Shown here one piece after another: positions 1 to 4,390 of a stretch of DNA of 5,632 bases. Location: positions 1 to 5,632 of the forward strand of contig CAZXDO010000030.1 in NCBI GenBank assembly GCA_964639325.1, given 5' to 3'. The notes below the pieces were generated by a model. It saw nothing but the letters and a program-made list of their open reading frames with translations, was not told the DNA's origin and did no database searches. Origin of the DNA: DATGCT01 sp964639325. GTDB taxonomy: Bacteria > Patescibacteriota > Minisyncoccia > UBA6257 > GWB1-50-10. A program made the position numbers and the translations under genes. Each line of letters begins with the position of its first letter. Positions within the stretch are counted from its first letter, which is position 1.

Positions 1-28
1 TGATTTTATAAAATAGTAATTAAGAATC

Positions 29-148
29 CAGACGCTTTCGCCAACTCTTTTTCTAGCAAGAAATAATAAAACAAATATTTTAAAATTCTCAAAATGCAAT
101 ATTTGTTTTATAGCTTGTGGGAAAAGGAATAGATATCGAAAGCGTCTG
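29..148. repeat. Nested inverted repeat upstream of the ABC-F gene
   Basis: Two inverted pairs are nested. The outer arms are 12 bp and perfect: CAGACGCTTTCG (29-40) against CGAAAGCGTCTG (137-148). The inner arms are 14 bp and perfect: ATAAAACAAATATT (66-79) against AATATTTGTTTTAT (98-111), with an 18-nt loop. A short CAAG/CTTG pair (57-60 and 114-117) lies between them. As RNA this would fold into one long interrupted hairpin; as DNA it resembles a roughly 120-bp miniature element with terminal inverted repeats. The triplet AAT lies near both ends (25-27 and 149-151), but one base separates it from the left arm, so it is weak evidence for a target-site duplication. No transposase, tRNA or known riboswitch is visible. 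The inner stem is nearly all A:T and has no following T-run, so it does not look like a standard terminator. Confidence 0.7.
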
Positions 149-173
149 AATAACTGAATAACAAGAGAGGAAA

Positions 174-197
174 ATGAGAGTAGCTGTCTTGTTTTAA
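174..197 (+). CDS. Possible 7-codon leader peptide (MRVAVLF) before the ABC-F gene
   Basis: An ATG at 174 follows AGAGAGGA (164-171), the only good Shine-Dalgarno-like sequence seen in front of any start in this window. It opens a 7-codon frame, MRVAVLF, closed by two consecutive TAA stops (195-200). The ABC-F start codon lies 9 nt past the first stop, in the same frame, and has no ribosome binding site of its own. A 7-bp inverted pair, AACAAGA (160-166) and TCTTGTT (187-193), encloses the start and most of the leader frame. Many antibiotic-responsive ABC-F genes are known to be regulated by short upstream leader ORFs; that this is one is inferred. Alternatives are a chance ATG, or an old N-terminal extension cut off by the stops. 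Confidence 0.38.
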   Translation: MRVAVLF

Positions 198-206
198 TAA
201 TTAATA

Positions 207-2132
207 ATGATTAGATTAGATAAACTTTCTAAAAATTACGGAGCAAGGACTTTATTTGAAGATATAAACCTTGTGATTAATCGCGGGCTTAAATGTGGTT
301 TAGTTGGGCCTAATGGTTCCGGCAAGAGTACTCTTTTCTCAATCATTCTCGGTTCTGAAGAATCAACTTCCGGGCAGGTGCAGATAAGCAAGGACGTTGC
401 TATTGGATATTTGCCGCAAGAGATGTCTTTTGAATCTAATAATACGGTTTTGTCTGAAGCCACAAAAGGTGATGAATCTATACGTCGGATGATTGACGAC
501 AAGAAAAAGATGGAAGAGTCAGGTCAGGCTGGGTCAAACCAGTATGGAGATATATTGCATGAGCTCGAGTTTAGAGGGTATTTTGAATTAGAACACAAAG
601 CTGAAAAGATACTTACGGGCTTAGGGTTTAGTGAAAAGATGTTTTCACAACCAGTGAATGAACTTAGCGGTGGTTGGGGGATGCGAATTCTATTAGCTCG
701 ACTGTTAATCTGTCATTACGATATATTGCTTCTTGATGAACCGACGAACCACCTTGACTTAGCGGCAGCTCTATGGTTTAAAGATTATCTTTTAAGCTTT
801 TCGGGGACTTTTATTATAATATCACATGATAGGGACTTTCTTGAGCAAGTAACTAATCATATTTTAGTATTGGAGAACGAAACTATAACTAAAGTAAAAG
901 GTAGCTATGAGAATTATCAAACGATACAAAGAGAAAAGGCAAGTTATTTGTTAAAACAGTCAGCACAACAAGAAAAGAAACGTAAGCAGTTACAAGAATT
1001 CATACACCGCTTTCATGGCCAGCCTAATAAAGCTTCTCAGGTTAGGGCAAAAAGAAAGATTATTGAGAAAATGGAAAAGATAGACCTTCCTTACCGTCGG
1101 AGAGAAAGTGTTAGGAAATTTCAATTTCCTGGTACTAAAAGAAGCGGACACCAAGTTGTTAGATTGGAGGAAATATCTAAATCGTATGGCGATATAAAAG
1201 TATACCAGAATCTTAATTTTGAAATTATTCGGCAAGAAAAAGCAGTGTTGGCCGGTATCAATGGAGCCGGAAAGTCTACTTTATTGAAAATATTAGCCGG
1301 AGTAATCGATATTGATTCTGGGGTGCGCCGGTTAGGTAAGAATGTAACTATAGGTTACTTTTCACAGAGAAGAATGGAAATTTTAAATCCCTCGAGTACA
1401 GTTTTTGATGAGGTTTATTCTGCTTGCGAAGGGAGTTCTTCCGCCGAAAGGATAAGGACCATCTTAAGCTTATTTTTATTTACAGAAGATGATGTTAATA
1501 AACGGGTAGATATTCTATCCGGAGGAGAAAAGAGCCGTCTTATTTTGGCCAAGTTGTTGATCAACCCGCCGAATTTTCTCTTACTTGACGAACCGACAAT
1601 TCATTTAGATATTGATGCTGTAGAGGCTTTAATCAGGGCTCTTAATGTTTATAAGGGAACTTTGGTGTTTATCAGTCATGATATACATTTTGTCCGATCT
1701 ATAGCTAACACTGTTTATGAAGTTCGCAGCGGCAGGATTAGAAAATTTCCCGGCAATTTTGATTCTTATTGGGAAAAAGCTAAGGAGAAAGGTTTTATCC
1801 AAGATTCTAATTATAAAAAACCTACTTCTGGTAAAAAAAGAAAGTCAAATTGGAAGATGAATAAAGAACAAAAAGCTTTAGAAAGAAAGAAGATCAAACA
1901 ACAGCAAAAACATAATTCGGCTATCGGTAAGAAGATAAAATCTTTACGAAAAGAAAAAGAGAGTGTAGAAAGCGACCGTAATGTAAAAGCACGGATCTTG
2001 TCTAATCCTCGTAGCTATCATAATAAAGAAATCATTATTGATTATGGGAGAAAGCTTAAAGCAATAGAACAAAGGCTTAAAGAGATAGATAAAGAGATCT
2101 CTCAACTTAAAAGTTCATTTATTCATATTTAA
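207..2132 (+). CDS. ABC-F family ATPase, YheS/Uup-like, ribosome-associated
   Basis: The 641-residue protein has two ATP-binding cassettes and no membrane segment, the mark of the cytoplasmic ABC-F family, which binds the ribosomal E site and acts on stalled or antibiotic-bound ribosomes. Cassette 1 has Walker A GPNGSGKST (34-42), signature LSGGWGMR (153-160), Walker B ILLLDEPT with NHLD (173-184) and switch His207. Cassette 2 has Walker A GINGAGKST (350-358), signature LSGGEKSR (437-444), Walker B LLLDEPT (458-464) and His491; its post-Walker sequence reads IHLD rather than the common NHLD. The basic inter-cassette linker (about 241-315), including the FIHRF stretch and KASQVRAKRK, matches the ABC-F P-site-tRNA interaction region. 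Residues 540-640 are a lysine-rich, coiled-coil-like C-terminal extension as in YheS and Uup. The start at 207 gives the family-typical MIRLDKLSKNYG. Whether it protects against an antibiotic or is a housekeeping factor cannot be told from sequence alone. Confidence 0.95.
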   Translation: MIRLDKLSKNYGARTLFEDINLVINRGLKCGLVGPNGSGKSTLFSIILGSEESTSGQVQISKDVAIGYLPQEMSFESNNTVLSEATKGDESIRRMIDDKKKMEESGQAGSNQYGDILHELEFRGYFELEHKAEKILTGLGFSEKMFSQPVNELSGGWGMRILLARLLICHYDILLLDEPTNHLDLAAALWFKDYLLSFSGTFIIISHDRDFLEQVTNHILVLENETITKVKGSYENYQTIQREKASYLLKQSAQQEKKRKQLQEFIHRFHGQPNKASQVRAKRKIIEKMEKIDLPYRRRESVRKFQFPGTKRSGHQVVRLEEISKSYGDIKVYQNLNFEIIRQEKAVLAGINGAGKSTLLKILAGVIDIDSGVRRLGKNVTIGYFSQRRMEILNPSSTVFDEVYSACEGSSSAERIRTILSLFLFTEDDVNKRVDILSGGEKSRLILAKLLINPPNFLLLDEPTIHLDIDAVEALIRALNVYKGTLVFISHDIHFVRSIANTVYEVRSGRIRKFPGNFDSYWEKAKEKGFIQDSNYKKPTSGKKRKSNWKMNKEQKALERKKIKQQQKHNSAIGKKIKSLRKEKESVESDRNVKARILSNPRSYHNKEIIIDYGRKLKAIEQRLKEIDKEISQLKSSFIHI

Positions 2133-2156
2133 TCTTACATCAATGTAGGACGTCTG

Positions 2157-2182
2157 TAGACCACTACCGTGGTTTGGTGTTT
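2157..2182 (+). terminator. Weak hairpin after the ABC-F gene, possible terminator
   Basis: ACCAC (2160-2164) and GTGGT (2169-2173) form a perfect 5-bp stem around the loop TACC. The stem extends to 8 bp with G:U pairs (2157-2164 with 2169-2176). It is followed by GTGTTTTC, a poor T-tract. It would separate the ABC-F transcript from miaB, which has its own promoter just downstream, but stem and tail are both weaker than a typical intrinsic terminator. Confidence 0.25.
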
Positions 2183-2184
2183 TC

Positions 2185-2212
2185 TTCACAAACAAGTATA
2201 ATCTGCTATAAT
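2185..2212 (+). promoter_or_regulatory. Sigma-70-type promoter for miaB, extended -10
   Basis: TTCACA (2185-2190, one mismatch to TTGACA) is followed by a 16-nt spacer and a consensus TATAAT (2207-2212). The -10 is preceded by TGC (2204-2206), giving the extended TGNTATAAT form. Counting from the -10, transcription should begin around 2219-2222, and the miaB ATG is at 2222, so the mRNA would have no leader or only about 3 nt. A second TATAAT at 2197-2202, with TTGGTG (2174-2179) 17 nt upstream, could start about 10 nt earlier, which still leaves no room for a Shine-Dalgarno site. Confidence 0.65.
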
Positions 2213-2221
2213 GATCCCGCT

Positions 2222-3379
2222 ATGGAAAAAAGAATAAATCCTCCTAGAGTCTACATCCGCACCTTCGGATGTCAGATGAATGATCGCGATTCAGAGGCTC
2301 TTCTTGGGCTTTTTTTACGGGAAGGGTATGTCCAAGCAGAATCAGAAAAAGACGCTGATGTTATTTTAGTTAATAGTTGTTCGGTGCGCGACCATGCGGA
2401 AAATCGGGCGTTGTCGTTGCTGGGAACCTACAAAAAACTAAAAAATTCGAAATTCGAAATTCGAAATTCGAAATTAATTGTGGGTTTAATTGGATGTATG
2501 GCGCAGAATAAAGGTGCTGAGATATTTAGCAAGATGCCGCATCTTGATTTAGTTTGCGGGCCGTCAGCTTTTTTTAAAATCCCGGAATACGTAGCAAGGA
2601 TAAAGGATAAAGGTTCAAGGATAAAGGATTTGGAAGATAAAGAGCGGAATGAAAATTTCTATGGAGCGGCTTTTCGGCAGGAACCAGATCAGGCTCAAGT
2701 GGTTATCTCAACTGGCTGTTCAAATTTTTGTTCTTATTGCATTGTGCCTTATGTCCGGGGCAAACTCAGGCCGAGAAGGCCAGAAAATATAATCGCAGAG
2801 ATAGAAAATAATATCAAGAGGGGGATTAAGAAGGTTACTTTATTGGGACAGAATGTGAATGATTACTATAGTCCAAAGTCCAAAGCCCAAAGCCCAAAGT
2901 CGTTTGTAGAATTATTAAAAGAGATTGATAAAGTAAAAGGGTTAGAAGAATTAGATTTTGTGACCAGTCATCCTAAAAATACCTCAGAAGAATTATTTAA
3001 GGTGATGGCAGAATCTGATAAGATTAAAAAGCATCTTCACCTGCCTTTTCAATCTGGCTCAAATCGAATTTTAAAATTGATGGGAAGAGGGTATACGCGG
3101 GAGAAGTATATAGAACTTACAAGTCAATACAAGCAAATAACAAAGGGGACCCTGGGGACAGATATTATAATCGGATTTCCCAGCGAAACTGACCAAGATT
3201 TTGCTCAAACAAGAGATTTAATAGAGCAAGTAAAATTTAAATATGCTTTTATCTTTAAATATTCTCCGCGTCTTAAGACGAAAGCGGCGAAAATGGAAGA
3301 TGATGTGTCAGATGATGTTAAAAGCAGGCGTCATAAAGAACTACTCGATTTACAAAAAGAGATTTCAGCTTCCTTGTAA
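2222..3379 (+). CDS. miaB: tRNA-2-methylthio-N6-dimethylallyladenosine synthase MiaB, lacking TRAM domain
   Basis: This radical SAM methylthiotransferase converts i6A37 of tRNA to ms2i6A. The N-terminal UPF0004 domain has the three auxiliary-cluster cysteines C17 (TFGCQMN), C53 (NSCSVR) and C92 (IGCMAQ). The radical SAM CxxxCxxC is C166, C170, C173, followed by LGQNVNDY (208-215), TSHPKN, HLHLPFQSGS and the GTDIIIGFP motif. The protein is 385 residues; family members usually run about 430-470 and end in a TRAM RNA-binding domain. This one stops just after the ELLDLQKEIS helix that normally precedes TRAM, 19 nt before miaA, so no TRAM remnant fits. Three loops carry in-frame 7-residue repeats (about 75-85, 126-136, 217-227). 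ATG 2222 was chosen over an in-frame TTG at 2174 because homology begins here and the promoter lies between them. It lies 19 bp upstream of miaA and probably in the same operon. Confidence 0.96.
   Translation: MEKRINPPRVYIRTFGCQMNDRDSEALLGLFLREGYVQAESEKDADVILVNSCSVRDHAENRALSLLGTYKKLKNSKFEIRNSKLIVGLIGCMAQNKGAEIFSKMPHLDLVCGPSAFFKIPEYVARIKDKGSRIKDLEDKERNENFYGAAFRQEPDQAQVVISTGCSNFCSYCIVPYVRGKLRPRRPENIIAEIENNIKRGIKKVTLLGQNVNDYYSPKSKAQSPKSFVELLKEIDKVKGLEELDFVTSHPKNTSEELFKVMAESDKIKKHLHLPFQSGSNRILKLMGRGYTREKYIELTSQYKQITKGTLGTDIIIGFPSETDQDFAQTRDLIEQVKFKYAFIFKYSPRLKTKAAKMEDDVSDDVKSRRHKELLDLQKEISASL
2443..2475 (+). repeat. Heptanucleotide array (AAATTCG)x4.7 inside miaB
   Basis: Four perfect copies of AAATTCG (2443-2470) are followed by the partial copy AAATT. 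In the miaB frame this reads NSKFEIR then NSKL (residues 75-85), because three 7-bp units make one 7-codon period. It lies in the segment before the third cluster cysteine (IGCMAQ), which looks several residues longer than usual. The unit contains no stop codon in any phase on either strand, and AATT-CGA-AATT can form small hairpins. Confidence 0.93.
2595..2629 (+). repeat. Heptanucleotide array (AAAGGAT-type)x5 inside miaB
   Basis: Five consecutive heptamers: CAAGGAT, AAAGGAT, AAAGGTT, CAAGGAT, AAAGGAT. In frame this gives RIKDKGS then RIKDLED (residues 126-139), in the linker between the UPF0004 and radical SAM domains. A perfect AAAGGAT array would put a TAA in the miaB frame at 2615-2617; the actual bases are TCA, so the frame stays open. 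Confidence 0.9.
2870..2901 (+). repeat. Heptanucleotide array (AGTCCAA/AGCCCAA)x4.6 inside miaB
   Basis: Two copies of AGTCCAA, two of AGCCCAA and a final AGTC. The frame reads SPKSKAQ then SPKS (residues 217-227), directly after the conserved LGQNVNDYY of the radical SAM barrel and before FVELLKEI. Homologues have a variable loop here, so the insert should be tolerated. The unit has no stop codons in any phase. Confidence 0.92.
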
Positions 3380-3398
3380 AATTTAAAAAATAAAATAA

Positions 3399-4334
3399 AT
3401 GAAAAAAATTATCTTTATTGTTGGCCCGACTGCGACTGGAAAAAGTGATGTTGCTTATCTTTTAGCAAAAAAAATAAAGGCTGAAATTGTCTCCTGTGAT
3501 TCGATGTTGGTTTATAAAGAACCAGAAATAATTACCGCTAAACCTGCTCAAAATATTCTTTCAGAAGTCCCGCATCATTTTATAAATTCAATTTCAGTTA
3601 GCGAAAAATACAGCGTCTATGATTATTGCAAAAACGCAACTGAGAAAATAAAAGTTCTTTATAATAAAAATATCTCTGTAATTGTTTGTGGAGGGACAGG
3701 ACTGTATTATAAAGCCTTGTTAGATGGAATTTTTAAGCAAGGCGAGAAAGATGATAATTTACGTGAGGAACTTAACAAACAGATAGAAAAAAAAGGCTTA
3801 CAAAAGCTTTATGAGCAATTAAAAGCAGTTGATTCGAAGGCGGCAGAAAAAATCTCTCAAAATGATCGAAAAAGAATTATCCGGGCGCTTGAAGTTTATC
3901 GGTTAACCGGTGAGCCGATATCAGTTAAGCAGAAAGAGGCTAAAGGCCTCTGGGGTAAAGTTCCGGTTAAGGTGTTTGGATTAAGGTTAAGCCGGGATAA
4001 GTTGTATGAAAAAATAAACAAGAGAGTCGATAAAATGTTTGAGATGGGAGCAGTTAACGAAGTTAGAGGTTTGTTGGATAAAAAAATAAGTATGACAGCT
4101 GAAAAAATTATTGGGATTAAGGAAATAAAAGATTATATAAAGAACGAGGATGGTTCTCACTCGGGAACAGTTCCCATAATTGAAAAAACTAAAGAAATCA
4201 TAAAACAAAATACCCGTAGGTTTGCTAAGCGGCAAATCACTTGGTTTAAAAAAGACCCCCGTATAGAATGGGTCGATGCTGAAGATAAAACTACTGAAGA
4301 AGTAGCTGATAAAATCTATAAAGAAATTATCTAA
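3399..4334 (+). CDS. miaA: tRNA dimethylallyltransferase MiaA
   Basis: MiaA transfers the dimethylallyl group from DMAPP to N6 of A37 in tRNAs reading codons that start with U, giving i6A, the substrate of MiaB encoded just upstream. At 311 residues it has normal family length and appears intact. Visible are the P-loop GPTATGKS (9-16), the catalytic Asp in CDSMLVYK (D34), TAKP (46-49), GGTGLYYKALLDG (98-110), NDRKRIIRALEVYRLTGEP (155-173) and the C-terminal tRNA-binding NTRRFAKRQITWFKKDPR (271-288). The usual GTAKP reads ITAKP. The loop between DYI and IEKTKEII (about 248-259) is roughly eight residues longer than in typical MiaA and contains a DNA palindrome. The start at 3399 gives the canonical MKKIIFIVGPTATGKS. 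No Shine-Dalgarno is visible in the A/T-only stretch upstream, so translation may depend on coupling to miaB, 19 nt away. Confidence 0.97.
   Translation: MKKIIFIVGPTATGKSDVAYLLAKKIKAEIVSCDSMLVYKEPEIITAKPAQNILSEVPHHFINSISVSEKYSVYDYCKNATEKIKVLYNKNISVIVCGGTGLYYKALLDGIFKQGEKDDNLREELNKQIEKKGLQKLYEQLKAVDSKAAEKISQNDRKRIIRALEVYRLTGEPISVKQKEAKGLWGKVPVKVFGLRLSRDKLYEKINKRVDKMFEMGAVNEVRGLLDKKISMTAEKIIGIKEIKDYIKNEDGSHSGTVPIIEKTKEIIKQNTRRFAKRQITWFKKDPRIEWVDAEDKTTEEVADKIYKEII
4163..4175. repeat. Short palindrome GGGAACAGTTCCC inside miaA
   Basis: GGGAAC and GTTCCC flank a single A, giving a 13-bp imperfect palindrome that could form a GGGA/TCCC hairpin. It encodes SGTVP (255-259) in an extended surface loop of MiaA. 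GGTTC 11 nt upstream adds further complementarity to GGAAC. It resembles small repetitive palindromes that spread in some genomes, but only one copy is in this window. Confidence 0.5.
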
Positions 4335-4386
4335 CGACATACGAAATACGACATACGACATACGACATACGAAATACGACATACGA
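4334..4386 (+). repeat. Heptanucleotide array (ACGACAT/ACGAAAT)x7.6 filling the miaA-hflX gap
   Basis: Seven complete heptamers in the order ACGACAT, ACGAAAT, three ACGACAT, ACGAAAT, ACGACAT, then a partial ACGA. It starts on the last base of the miaA stop codon and ends 4 nt before the hflX ATG, so it makes up nearly all of the 56-bp gap. Neither unit creates a stop on the + strand, and the reverse strand carries repeated ATG codons, which creates a spurious open frame there. Confidence 0.95.
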
Positions 4387-4390
4387 GACA

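Noticed and set aside
103..135. Possible promoter for the ABC-F gene (TTGTTT with an A/T-rich -10)
   Set aside because: No -10 hexamer with better than about half matches lies at 16-18 nt spacing, so the promoter of this gene cannot be placed with confidence.
146..161. Two copies of CTGAATAA
   Set aside because: Only two 8-bp copies, not the 7-bp period of the other arrays, so I do not count it as a fifth array.
236..502. 88-codon - strand open frame inside the ABC-F gene
   Set aside because: Antisense to a conserved Walker A region with no recognisable domain; a shadow frame. The same applies to the - strand frame at 990-1235.
2174..2221. In-frame 16-codon extension of miaB from a TTG
   Set aside because: The extra residues do not resemble any MiaB N-terminus, and both TATAAT sequences lie inside it, so ATG 2222 is the better start.
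3145..3159. GGGGAC direct repeat separated by CCT in miaB
   Set aside because: It encodes GTLGTD just before the conserved DIIIGFP motif, where the family sequence allows this, and two 6-bp copies can arise by chance.
2443..4386. CRISPR array
   Set aside because: The repeats are contiguous 7-bp units without spacers, and no cas gene is present.
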